Source: Locusta migratoria (taxonomy: Eukaryota > Arthropoda > Insecta > Orthoptera > Acrididae). From it: a DNA stretch of 64,000 nucleotides. The position numbers were made by a program, and so were the translations under genes. The stretch spans positions 152,417,323 to 152,481,322 of the forward strand of contig CM048745.1 in the NCBI GenBank assembly GCA_026315105.1, read 5' to 3'. The notes under the pieces were generated by a model that was not told the origin of the DNA, did not search any database, and saw only the letters and a list, made by a program, of their open reading frames with translations. Positions 1-10,476 of the stretch are shown piece by piece (position 1 is the first letter of the stretch; the number at the start of each line of letters is the position of its first letter).

Positions 1-2876
1 TACTGGCATTCTACGGGTCGGAGCGTGGAATGTTAGATCCCTTAATCGAGTAGGAAAATTAGAAAATTTAAAAAGGGAAATGGATAGGTTGAAGTTAGAT
101 ATAGTGGGGATTAGTGAAGTTCGGTGGCAGGATGAACAGGATTTCTGGTCAGATGAGTACAGGATTATAAATACAAAATCAGTTGGGGGTATCACAGGAG
201 TAGGACTGATAATGAATAAGAAAATAGGAATGCGGGTAAACTACTATGAGCAGCACAGTGATCGCATTATCATTGTCAAGATAGATACGAAGCCAACACC
301 GACAACAGTAGTACAGGTTTATATGCCAACTAGCTCTGCCGATGATGAGGAGATCGAAGAAATATATGAGGAGCTAAAGGAAATTATTCAGACAATTAAG
401 GGAGAGGAAAACTTAATTGTGATGGGAGACTGGAATTCGGTAGTAGGAAAAGGAAGAGAAGGAAAAATAGTAGGTGAATATGGACTGGGCAGGAGGAATG
501 AAAGAGGAAGTCGCCTGGTAGCATTTTGCACGGAACATGATTTAATCGTAACAAACACGTGGTTTAAGAATCACAAAATAAGGTTGTATACGTGGAAGAG
601 ACCAGGAGACACCGGAAGGTATCAGATAGATTTTATAATGGTACGACATAGGTACCGGAACCAGGTTATAAACTGCAGGACATACCCAGGGGCAGATATA
701 GACTCTGACCATAACTTGTTAGTCATGGGCTGTAGGCTGAAGCTGAAAAAACTGCAGAAAGGTAGGAAAATAAGGAGATGGGACTTAGATAGATTGAAGG
801 AAAGTGAAGTTCTGGAGAATTTCAGAGGGAGATTTAGGCAACAATTGACAGAAACAGGGGGAAATAAAACAGTAGAAGAGGAATGGGTAGCATTGAGAGA
901 TGAAATAATGAAGGCAGCGGAGGACAAAATAGGTAGAAAGGCAAGACCTACAAAATATCCTTGGATATCACAGGACATACTACATTTAATCGATCAAAGT
1001 AGAAAATATAAAAATGCAGTAAATGAAACTGGCAAAATGGTGTGGAGATGACTAAGAAATGAGATTGACAGAAAGTGCAAAATGGCTAAGCAGGAGTGGC
1101 TAGAAGCCAAATGCAAATCTGTAGAAGAATGTATAGCAAGGGGAAAAGTAGATACCGCCTACAGGAAAATAAAAGAAACATTTGGAGATAAGAAAAACAG
1201 CTCTACGAATATCAAGAACTCAGATCGGAAACCAGTTCTCAGCAAAGAAGGGAAAGCTAAGGTGGAAAGAGTACATAGAGCAGCTCTACAAAGGAAATGA
1301 ACTTAGAGACGATGTTGTAGAAACGGAAGAGGAAGTCGATCAAGATGAAATAGGAGATACTATACTGAGAGATGAATTTGACAGAGCCTTGAAAGACCTA
1401 GGTCGGAACAAGGCCCCAGGAGTAGATGACATACCCTCAGAGCTACTAAAGTATCTGGGAGAGCCAGCCATGACAAGACTATTTGAACTGGTGTGTAGGA
1501 TGTATGAGACCGGCGAAATGCCCTCAGACTTTAAGAAAAATGTAATAATCCCCATTCCAAAGAAATCAGGCGCAGACGGGTGTGAAAACTACAGAACCAT
1601 CAGTTTAATAAGTCATGGTTGCAAAATATTAACACGAATTATATACAGAAGGATGGAAAACTGGTAGAAGCCGACCTCGGGGAAGATCAGTTTGGGTTCA
1701 GGAGAAATGTAGGAACTCGGGAGGCAATACTCACTTTACGTCTTATCTTAGAAGATAAATTAAGAAAAGGCAAACCTACATTTTTAGCTTTTGTAGATTT
1801 GGAGAAAGCATTTGACAATGTTGACTGGAATACACTCTTTCAAATTCTGAAGTCAGCAGGGATAAAATACAGGGAAAGGAGAGTTATTTACAACTTGTAC
1901 AACAGCCAGACCGCAGTTATTAGACTCGAAGGACATGAAAGGGAAGCATCAGTTGGGAAGGGAGTAAGACAGGGTTGTAGCCTTTCTCCAATGTTATTCA
2001 ATTTGTACATCGAGCAGGCGGTGAAGGAAAGCAAGGAAAAATTTGGAATAGGGATTAAAGTTCAGGGGGAAGAAATAAAAACATTGCGTTTTGCTGATGA
2101 CATTGTAATTCTGTCAGAGACAGCAAAGGACCTGGAAGAGCAGTTGAACGGAATGGACAGCGTGTTGAAGAGAGCGTATAAAATGAACATTAACAAGAGC
2201 AAAACAAAAATAATGGAATGCGGTCTTAGAAAATCAGGCGATGCTGAAGGAATTAGATTAGGTAACGAAACAATGAAGGTGGTAGATGAGTTTTGTTACT
2301 TGGGTAGTAAAATAACATGCGATGGTCGCAATGCAGAGGATATAAAATGCAGAATGGCAATGGGAAGAAAAGCATTTTTGAAAAAGAGAAATTTGCTAAC
2401 ATCGAATATTAATTTAAGAGTAAGGAAGTCTTTTCTGAAGGCATTTGTGTGGAGTGTTGCCTTGTACGGGAGTGAAACATGGACGATAAGCAGTGCGGAC
2501 AGGAAGAGAATAGAGGCTTTTGAAATGTGGTGCTACAGAAGAATGCTGAAGATTAGGTGGGTAGATCGCATAACTAATGAAGAGGTACTGAACAGAATTG
2601 GTGATAAAAGGAATTTTTGGCATACCCTGACTAAAAGAAGGGATCGCTTGGTAGGACACATTCTTAGACATCGGGGAATCGTAAATTTAGCATTGGAGGG
2701 AAGTGTGTGGGGTAAAAATCGCAGAGGGAGAGCAAGAGACGCGTATAGTAAGCAGATTCAAGTGGATGTGGGTTGCCGTTCTTATGAGGAAATGAAAAGG
2801 CTTGCTCAGGATAGAGTAGGGTGGAGAGCTGCATCAAACCAGTCTCCGGACTGAAGACCATAACAACAACACCTAC
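1..2876 (+). mobile_element. RTE-type LINE, 5' end cut by window edge, decayed
   Basis: One retrotransposon copy runs from the left edge of the window to a short CAA-rich tail (ccataacaacaacacc). It keeps an apurinic endonuclease domain followed by a reverse transcriptase, with no RNase H and no gag visible. The C-terminal block (SETWT, then a cysteine-containing MWCYRRML segment) and the short tandem-like tail are typical of the RTE clade. A 5'-truncated relative with the same 3' end lies at 39889-40480, so the family was mobile in this genome. Clade assignment is by motif memory and was not checked by alignment. Confidence 0.85.
2..2854 (+). pseudogene. RTE endonuclease/reverse transcriptase polyprotein, broken
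   Basis: The reading frame is open from the first bases (WNVRSLN, the usual start of an AP endonuclease domain), so the true start is outside the window. Endonuclease motifs visible are GISEVRW, GDWNSVVG and SDHNLL. The frame is interrupted by TGA at 1049-1051, where the same frame resumes at once, as expected for a CGA-to-TGA change. It then shifts near 1265 (into the frame holding NKAPGVDDIPSELL and PIPKKSG) and again near 1665. The RT core follows in 1619-2854: QFGFRR, FVDLEKAFD, GVRQGCSLSP and the catalytic FADDIVIL near 2090. The C-terminus ends with a conserved basic block. The enzyme would have nicked target DNA and copied its own RNA; with one nonsense and two frame changes it cannot do so now. 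Confidence 0.85.
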
Positions 2877-3189
2877 GTAAAGTATCGTATATGTGTATAC
2901 GAATCCTAAGATGTTACAATTTATGTACACTATATACAGTACAATGTATAAGAAATAAAATAAATAATTTTTTGTGAAAAAAAGACAGTAGAGAGCTTGC
3001 TTGCGAAAGGCAAAGGGTCCCAGGTTCGAATTCTGGTCCCGACACACAATTTTAATCTGCCAGGAAGTTTCAGATTCTGTTTTTAATGAAATATGACGAA
3101 GTCCACCCAGTATTATCCCTGGGAGCAAAAACAAGCAGCGTACGAGTAATATATGAAATTGTGAGTACAATATACAAACAACATTGTAA
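2877..3189 (+). repeat. tRNA-derived repeat fragment plus unassigned flank
   Basis: Positions 2990-3075 carry gcgaaaggcaaaggg, a tRNA B-box-like ggttcgaattctgg and then ttttaatctgccaggaagttt. That is the 3' tRNA half and body of a tRNA-derived SINE. A related fragment sits reversed at 56400-56580. The rest shows no gene. Confidence 0.5.
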
Positions 3190-4768
3190 TCAGAAACACT
3201 GTGATATAACTTGGACACTGTAACGTGGTAGTCAGTCGCGACCATAAACAAATGAGAAAAACAGACATTCTTCTTTCCTTGTCAGAAGATAAATCATTTC
3301 ACAGAATTTAAGACTTTCTGCCCCGAAGCAAACGACTCTACTGGAAGCGGTTTCAACACTTGTCAAGTGGTACGTGATTCACAGGGTTCCCAAACGTCCG
3401 GCTTTTTCCTGACATGTCAGGCTTTTTTATGCTTTTTTGAATTTCAGGCCGGAATTATTGTTTTACAGAAAATGTCCAGCTGTTTGGCAATAAAGTTGTA
3501 ATTTCATCATCTGAAGAGGTTCAGTGTAGCGTCATTGCACCAAAGTATAAACTGCACACAATTAGCTATATATTTTTTCACGAGGTTCGTTAGCAATAAT
3601 GTAACTGTTGAAGAAATGTTGCATTCATAGTCGACAAATAAGGTATCTCTTTGCGAGATATTATTAGTCTCGCGCTGTCTCGATATTTTAATAGTCGATG
3701 AATATGATTCGAGATACTTTTTACTTTTTGTCAACTTTTCTGTGCTATTCCTGGTAGCAATGCTTCTAGTGAACGTGTTTTTTCTCTCACCTCTGCTCAG
3801 TGGACAAAAGAGAGGAAGCGTTTGCTGATGTATTCAGTAAAAGGAATTTACTTGTGAAGTACAATTTCAAGGACATGTCTATATTCTTAAAGATAATAAT
3901 TTACCACTTATCTCAGCAGTCTAATAAATAAAGCAGTGTGTCCTATGTCTGTGTGTACGTGTTGCATCTACAGTTTTGTTCCAATATTTATGAAATTTTG
4001 TACACGTAAGCTTCAATCCATGAGGGCGGTCGCCGTAAGTGTAAGAATCACTTCCGATACATAGTTCACGAGATACGACGTCATAAACAATGAGATGCGG
4101 GAAAAACTGCTGCATTTAGCGACAATGCTGCTCATTTTCTCCTAAACCACTGGGCCGATTTCAACCAAATTTAGTACACACATTCCTTACCGTAAGGTAA
4201 CAACTGCTGCAGGGTCAAGAATCTCATACTACACATGGTACAGAGGATATGACGTCATAAACAATAGGAATCGCAAAAAAAAACTGTCACATAATGCGGA
4301 GATACTTTAAAAATACGCTATATGAGAAAGAGTACTTATCGACTTGCAACATACTTTAAACATAATTTCAAAGCTTTATTAAACTTTTTCTCGTTGACAA
4401 CAATAGCAAAATGATGAAAGGAAAAACGTTTCTCGCTTACCGCTTTTTCGCTGTTTGCGAAGTAAAACTACGGTATTCGGTATGACGTTACAATTTATAA
4501 TTTCTACACTACAAATTTAGCCGCAGTAAATTTTACAGACAGTATACACGCATATAGTTAAGTATACATTCTAAATTGTATCATATGAGCACATAAACAG
4601 TAACATTCATGGAAAACCGCCCCTTCTCGCACCAAGTTTTAATCTATTATTTCTTTTCTACTAACTGTATTCCCAAGAGATTTTACAGACATACAGCCCT
4701 TATATAAATATATACCTGAAAATGGCAGGAATCAATAAATACCCGGGCCACGCCGGGTTTTCAGCTAG
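3190..4768 (+). mobile_element. Non-autonomous Helitron, complete copy
   Basis: The element begins TC (3190-3191) after an A. It ends CTAG (4765-4768) before a T, with a stem-loop (cccgg, loop, ccggg) 7 bases upstream of CTAG and no target-site duplication. These are the defining Helitron ends. A second copy starting with the same TCAGAAACACTGTGATAT lies at 62451. Because two independent copies share the same left boundary, the start is firm. Length is 1,579 bp. No Rep/helicase gene is readable, so it depended on another copy. Confidence 0.85.
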
Positions 4769-4980
4769 TACATTCTATTGGAAAGTACACTTTCAAAAAG
4801 GAAACACAAATGATAAATGCTCAAAAATAACTTCAGGTGATTGTATTGTATTTGTAAGCATTGTTTAATACTGCAGAATATTTTCAATATATTCCTTTTT
4901 GTTACTATTGAGAGTAGAGTATGTTTATTACGCACATGTTTAAAATATTAAAAAAAAATTGATTCTAAAATAAATTGTCA

Positions 4981-5041
<61 letters not shown>

Positions 5042-5204
5042 AAAATATGTTAGGTTTTTGGTGAAGCAATGTGCTACTTTTGATAATTTTGAGCTGGTAA
5101 CCCAATACTTGAATAGTCCCCATACGTTTACTCTCGCGGCCGATTGCCGCAGTTAAATGTTTGTTTAAGCAGCTACCAGTTTCCAGTAAAATGAGCATGC
5201 ACAG
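4769..5204. other. Non-coding spacer with long T tract
   Basis: AT-rich sequence with an approximately 56-base run of T at 4985-5040. No gene, RNA or terminal repeats seen. Confidence 0.6.
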
Positions 5205-5769
5205 AGCTGTTGCGGGTGATGCTATTTACACTTAGGTAAAATCAGACGTTACGTCATTGTGACGTATCCACACTATCGACGTCCAGAAGAGCGGCGCATC
5301 GACTTTTGCGATCGTTCGAGACGCTGGTTTTGGGCGCGAACAGTACAAACAGTAGTTGACTGTCTGAACTAGCATGTTGCAGCAACTTGGCGGTAGATGA
5401 GTACCCAGTTTTACGAAATGTGTCACCTGATGTTCGCAGAGCCTCTGTAACAAATGACTGTATTAATATCCAGCTCATTTGATTTATAGTTTCGGCGAAA
5501 ACATACATATACGTACGTCGCATATTTTGACATGTCCAAGTACACATTTTCGCTCCATAGCCTGGTAACCTTATTTTGTCCTCTTAGTTTAACGTAGCCA
5601 CCGTACTACAATGCAACTCGGTAGCATTTTTCGCTTAGAGAAAAGTTTCCATTAGTTTTAAACACAACCTTCACAAATGGGCAACGATGACAACATGAGA
5701 TTTGGCTGAATAACGTTTCAGAGCTCGCAGTGTAGGTCCTTTATCGGAAAGTTTATAGCTTCCTACTTT

Positions 5770-5816
<47 letters not shown>

Positions 5817-5985
5817 CAAAGTGACAGTTTCCAAAACTGTAATGAATATACCAATTGAAGATATTATCAGCTACTCCTTTAATTAGTCTGCTACAACTGC
5901 AACCGCAGTCTTCGATAGTATGGATACGTCATAATGACGTCACGTCTGCTTTACCGAAGTGTAAATAGAATCACCCAGCTGTTGC
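5205..5985 (-). mobile_element. MULE-type TIR element, copy 1, with 9-bp TSD
   Basis: The element body is 5214-5976 (763 bp), starting GGGTGATGCTATTTACAC and ending GTGTAAATAGAATCACCC. It is flanked by a perfect 9-bp direct repeat AGCTGTTGC (5205-5213 and 5977-5985). About 60 bp at each end are inverted repeats containing tgacgtatcca/tggatacgtca. A 9-bp duplication with long TIRs points to the Mutator-like superfamily. A long A tract lies at 5770-5815. The inverted sister copy at 37690-38521 shares the same interior. The short ORF shared by both copies has no recognisable domain and is probably not a gene. Confidence 0.85.
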
Positions 5986-6498
5986 ATTAACTCTATAACA
6001 GCTCTGTTCATGTTTTGTTTACTGGAATCTAGTAACTGGTCCGAATAATATTGATCATCTTCTGCTTTGAACGAAACAAGAAAAAAAAGTGTTACCAGTA
6101 ATTCCAACATGAATTTACACCCCCCCCCCCCCCCCCCCCGTGAGCATTACGGCGTCAGATGTTAGTGGGTTCATTGACGGAGCTGCAGCAGCAGCAAAGC
6201 AGGCATTACTGCGCATGCGCGGTACCGAAGACGTCAGACTGCAGGCGGGGAGCTTCCTTGAACAGCCGGTAGGCTGCAGAATTGCTCTTTGAACACGAAT
6301 TTCCGTACTGCGAATGCGCGGTAACAGCCTGCAGCTCTTGAACGAACCCTGTGAATAAGAGCCTTGTGCAACGCCACCTGGTGGGAACAGGCATTTCGCT
6401 GTATAGGACTGTCACTCGAGGCGGTTGTTCAGTAGAAGTTTGTGGCTGGGTGCGTGCGCGCTTTTGCGGTGTATTAGTGTTCGGTGTTTGTGTACACC
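5986..6498 (+). promoter_or_regulatory. 5' flank and probable leader of the ankyrin gene
   Basis: Directly upstream of the ankyrin ORF the sequence becomes GC-richer, with CpGs from about 6150. It carries a pure C run at 6120-6139. No convincing TATA box is visible. The promoter is probably here, but its start point cannot be placed. Confidence 0.35.
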
Positions 6499-8499
6499 AT
6501 GTGTGCTATGTACGCCAACGACAACATACAGACACTGCACGCAGCAGTGTCCTCCAACGTCTTGCCCCTCGTCAGAGAAATGCTGGCGAAGGGGGTATCC
6601 GTGGAAGACGCAGATTATTTCAGTGTGCGGCCCATCCACATCGCTGCGGGACAGGGCCATCTGGACATTGTTAAATTTCTTATTGATCTCGGCTGTGATG
6701 TAAACGTCAAGACGGGTTGTCCTACCGCACCTCAGCAAGAGAACGCTGCGCTGCAAGGCGCCCTTCACCACATAGCATTGATCACTTGTTCCTCTACCGA
6801 CGAGAGTGATCTGCCCAACCGGAGTAATTTCGGAGCTTCCCCACTCCACCTCGCAGCGCAGTACGGACATTTGCCCGTAGTGATGGCACTAGTTTCTGCG
6901 AATGCAAACGTCAACGCCGAGGACGACGCCAAGGAAACACCGTTGATCACCGCTGCGTCATACAATCGTGAAAATGTAGCGATATTTCTCGTACACAGTG
7001 GTAGCGATGTGAATGCTAAAGATGTCGACGATTGGACGGCGATGCACTGGTCAGCGTCAAAGGGAAATGTTGACGTAACACGGCTGCTTATCGACAAACA
7101 GGCCGCAATTAATGCAGTTGTTGCGTATGGCGATACTCCGTTGCACCGGTCCATTCACTGCAGGCATTACGCAGTAAGTCGGTTGCTGATTGATAGTGGA
7201 GCAGATGTAAATGCGAGAGACAATTTAGAGCGAACTGCTCTGTGTTTGGGAGCTCAGATTGGTTTCTCGACAGATACAGCGAGACTTTTGATTGCGAAAG
7301 GTGCCAGCGTAAACGAGAGTGACATGTACAGAAGAACACCATTGCACTACGCTGCAAAGAACAGTTTTTTGTCAATACTGCAGGTTCTGTTCCGTCATAG
7401 AGCTGACGTTAATGCCACTGACAATCTCGAGTGGACGCCACTGCATTGTGCAGCTTACGAGGGCAATGGTGATATCGTAAAGAGTCTCATCGAGGATGGT
7501 GCCAAAGTTAATGTAAGAACTGAAAAACTGGCAACACCATTGCATTTAGCAGCAGACCACTGGCATGAAGTTGTAGTCAGATTGCTTTTAGAACGAGGAG
7601 CCGAAGTTAATGCTACCGATGACGTCCAATGGACGGCTCTTCACTTCGCAGTAGACGAGAGTTCAACCCGCCCCAGTTTCCGCCATTCTAAGGAACTGCT
7701 ATGGAACCGTAAACTGAGTACTGTTGAAGCTCTAGTTGAAAAGGGAGCAGATGTGAATGCAGTAGGAAGCACCAATGAAACCGCTCTGCACGTATGTGCA
7801 AAGTATGGCGACACCGTTGCTTTTAAATACCTACTAAAGAAAGGTGCATATTATGATATTAAAAATAGCTCATACTACGGTAGCAGTACCGTTTTAGACA
7901 TGACAAGAAAAACTAGCATATGTATTTTAGTAAAAGCTATTGAAAAGCTGTTTGTAGCTGTGCAGAAAGGAGAGTGTGGTGAAGTTATGCAATGTATTCG
8001 AGAAGGGGCAGTGGTCAACATGAGAAGCTTCGTCGGGCACCAGACACCGCTTATGTATGCATGTCTGTATGGGCATTTATCGGTTGTTAAAATTTTGCTT
8101 GCAAATGGAGCAGATACTAATATGACAAATAGCATAGGCATTACAGCTTTACATCATGCAGCAAAGTTAGGGCATCATGAAATATTGTGCGTTTTATTGC
8201 AACATGACGCAATATACAATGCAAAAAACAATTACAAACTTACTCCACTTCAATATGCCCGTGAGGGACGACATGAAAGAGTTGTAAATACTCTAGAAAT
8301 GATTGAATGTGTGTTTAGTAGAGTAATTAAAGGGGATTACACGGTGTTCGACAAGCTAAACGAACTTAAGCGTCTAAATTATAACGAATTTCTTACCTTA
8401 AGACGCTGTACAAATGAAGATAAACAAACTGTGATAGATATAGCTTTAAAAAATGGTTACCGTTTTCAGAAGCTTCGTAATTTGTTTGATCTGAAGTAG
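6499..8499 (+). CDS. Ankyrin-repeat protein, intronless, intact
   Basis: An uninterrupted 666-residue ORF. I start it at ATG 6499 (acacc before the ATG gives A at -3); ATG 6508 is an alternative. It is built almost entirely of about 16 ankyrin repeats (TPLHxAA...GADVNA pattern). These run from about residue 10 to 610, with one irregular insertion near 380-400 and a weak repeat near 480-500. A C-terminal tail of about 55 residues has no domain I recognise; there is no PRANC, F-box or SOCS signature, signal peptide or membrane segment. Ankyrin stacks bind other proteins, so a scaffold or adaptor role is likely, in cytoplasm or nucleus, but the partner cannot be read from sequence. An ATTAAA that could act as polyadenylation signal lies near 8576. 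The intronless form suggests a retrogene or a rapidly duplicating family member. It is the only long intact ORF here without transposon or virus features. Confidence 0.85.
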   Translation: MCAMYANDNIQTLHAAVSSNVLPLVREMLAKGVSVEDADYFSVRPIHIAAGQGHLDIVKFLIDLGCDVNVKTGCPTAPQQENAALQGALHHIALITCSSTDESDLPNRSNFGASPLHLAAQYGHLPVVMALVSANANVNAEDDAKETPLITAASYNRENVAIFLVHSGSDVNAKDVDDWTAMHWSASKGNVDVTRLLIDKQAAINAVVAYGDTPLHRSIHCRHYAVSRLLIDSGADVNARDNLERTALCLGAQIGFSTDTARLLIAKGASVNESDMYRRTPLHYAAKNSFLSILQVLFRHRADVNATDNLEWTPLHCAAYEGNGDIVKSLIEDGAKVNVRTEKLATPLHLAADHWHEVVVRLLLERGAEVNATDDVQWTALHFAVDESSTRPSFRHSKELLWNRKLSTVEALVEKGADVNAVGSTNETALHVCAKYGDTVAFKYLLKKGAYYDIKNSSYYGSSTVLDMTRKTSICILVKAIEKLFVAVQKGECGEVMQCIREGAVVNMRSFVGHQTPLMYACLYGHLSVVKILLANGADTNMTNSIGITALHHAAKLGHHEILCVLLQHDAIYNAKNNYKLTPLQYAREGRHERVVNTLEMIECVFSRVIKGDYTVFDKLNELKRLNYNEFLTLRRCTNEDKQTVIDIALKNGYRFQKLRNLFDLK

Positions 8500-9865
8500 T
8501 GTGGAATAATTTATCATCATTATCTATTCATTTACATCATTGAATGGCTTGAGAAAAGTACTGGTTGTTAAACATATTAAATTATATTTTGTTTATGGTA
8601 CAACTGAAGACTGGGATACCACGCATCAGCTTTGACCCATGACGCAATGATGTCACAAAACCAGTATGCAGGATAATACGTATTGTAAGCCTCGTAAATT
8701 ACATTATAACAATGTACCATCGATCACAGGTCTTGTCACAAAAATGACATTCAGCACTTACTAGTGCGAGAGGGGGCAAGAAAACCTTTTAATGTCTACC
8801 TCACTATCAGAGTGAGGCTACATATCACTTTTTAAACACGAAATCTTAATCAATAATCTGTTTTGCATGTAAACCTCCTGGTTCATTGCTAAATGGTATA
8901 ATAATGGTGTGGACTGTGGAATTGCATATTGTCTACTTGCCAGGCATACCACTATGACTCGGTATTCCTGTTACTGTTCAGTACTAGGCATTTCATGGGC
9001 TTCATGTAAATCACTTCAGAAGATCAAAGGTCCTTATTTATTTACTGGTCCTGTGAATCTAGGACTTTACTGAGGACAATAGATTTTGGACCTTTTCTAC
9101 TTACATCACAATAACTGAAAGTAAATTTACATTATACTTCTTTTAGTCTATACATTTTACTATACTATTGTAGCTGGTACTTTTTTCGTCTAGGTACTCA
9201 TCTACTGAATATAAGCAGTGATCCACCAAGTAATCCTTACTGGCAATTTCAAATTTGTCACTGTTTTTATGACTTGGGCAGTAGCGTAACTAGGACTTGG
9301 CTTTGGGAGGGGGGAGGGATAGATCTGCTTGACGACCAAAATTTTAGTCAGTTTCCAGACAGACTACTATCTACCACTCCTGTTGAAGAAACTAATTCAC
9401 TTCCTTCGAATGAAGGCTTATGGTAAAACATCCCAAGTTTCAAATCTTTACCTTTACCAGATTGCTGTAATGATTTCTTTTTTTTTTTTTTCTTTTTTTT
9501 AATTGATTTTTTTTTGTGCGGGGGAGGGTTCTGGGGGGGGGGGGGGTTCTATCTCCCTCATTTTTGTTTTACATGAACATCATTTCTTTGTGTGATAACT
9601 ATGTATAGATTAGTTAAGTGATGCATGGACTATTATGATTTTTCTTGTGTAATAATTACTTTTTGTAATATGTAAATACATGGTGGGAGTATTTTGTTTT
9701 TCTTAAACAATGGCTTACAACATGCTCTTTGGTCTACCCCTTCCATTATTCTAATAATCTTTTTCTGTATTTCAAAATGTTTTAAACTTGCTCTGCTGTT
9801 TCTCTAAAATATTATACAATATTTCATTTGTGAGTAGGCATATGCAAAATATACGGATCTTACAT
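8500..9865. other. AT-rich intergenic DNA
   Basis: No gene seen. It contains a T-rich stretch (9480-9515) next to a G run (9535-9547) and a copy of the motif tttgacccatgacgcaatgatgtcac at 8631-8656 that recurs elsewhere in the window. Confidence 0.6.
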
Positions 9866-9971
9866 CAGTGGCGAACCCAGGGGGAAGGCTGTTGGGCTGC
9901 AGACCATCTGGGAGTCCGCCCCCCCCCCCCACACCGAAATTGCTGCAGCCACCCCCACACCTTGCAGTAGC

Positions 9972-10023
<52 letters not shown>

Positions 10024-10160
10024 GAGAGGTAGAGAGGGGGGGGGGGGGGGTGAAGGATCAATTGACCCAATATGAGCAAAGGCACAGTCCCCTTAAAAAA
10101 TGTCAGCTCGGTGATTGACCTCTCGGCCCCCACCAGACCATAATCCTGGATACGCCGCTG
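9866..10160. mobile_element. hAT-like MITE
   Basis: Short element with inverted ends CAGTGGCGAACCCAGG at 9866 and CCTGGATACGCCGCTG ending at 10160. The CAGNGGCG...CGCCNCTG termini are characteristic of hAT elements. The expected 8-bp duplication is only partly conserved (tcttacat against tctaaaag), so the call rests mainly on the termini. Inside are a GA repeat (9974-10020) and a G run near 10037-10050. Confidence 0.6.
9974..10020. repeat. (GA)n microsatellite
   Basis: Uninterrupted GA dinucleotide repeat inside the hAT-like MITE. Confidence 0.95.
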
Positions 10161-10267
10161 TCTAAAAGGTAAAGGTTCCCCTCTGATACCCCAGTTATGC
10201 ATCTTACTAAATAATTTATCATGATTGACTGTATCAAATGTTTTATGGGTCTAAGAATATGCTTGTT

Positions 10268-10476
10268 TGTTCCCTTCGCCGGCCGCGGTGGTCGAGGGGA
10301 CTAAGGCGCTCCAGTCACGGTCTGCACGGCCACTACGGTCGGGGGTTCGAATCCCCCCTCGGGCATGGATATTTGTGTGTCCTAGTTCATAAGTAGTTTG
10401 TAAGTTTAGGGACTGATGACCCCGTAGTTAAGTCCCATAAGCTTAACAAACATTGGAACATTTTTATGTTCCCTTC
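10268..10476 (+). mobile_element. tRNA-derived SINE, copy 1, with 10-bp TSD
   Basis: Element 10278-10466 flanked by a perfect direct repeat TGTTCCCTTC (10268-10277 and 10467-10476). The head is tRNA-like: A box tggtcgaggggactaagg and B box gggggttcgaatcc, with a long variable region as in class II (Leu/Ser) tRNAs. It is followed by a body with gtttagggactgatgacc and the tail ttaagtcccataagctt. Five further copies are in the window. The tRNA head supplies an internal RNA polymerase III promoter; mobility would need LINE proteins. Confidence 0.9.

Noticed and set aside
4965..5198. ORF with long lysine run
   Set aside because: It is the translation of the T/A homopolymer at 4985-5040.
5254..5547. 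97-residue ORF repeated at 38164-38481
   Set aside because: Shared only because both lie inside copies of the same MULE-type element; no domain, and it decays differently in each copy.
6412..7375. Minus-strand ORFs opposite the ankyrin gene
   Set aside because: Antisense shadows of a GC-biased coding region; no motif.
10278..10370. Possible functional tRNA gene
   Set aside because: Head of a SINE with body, tail and target duplication; six copies in the window.
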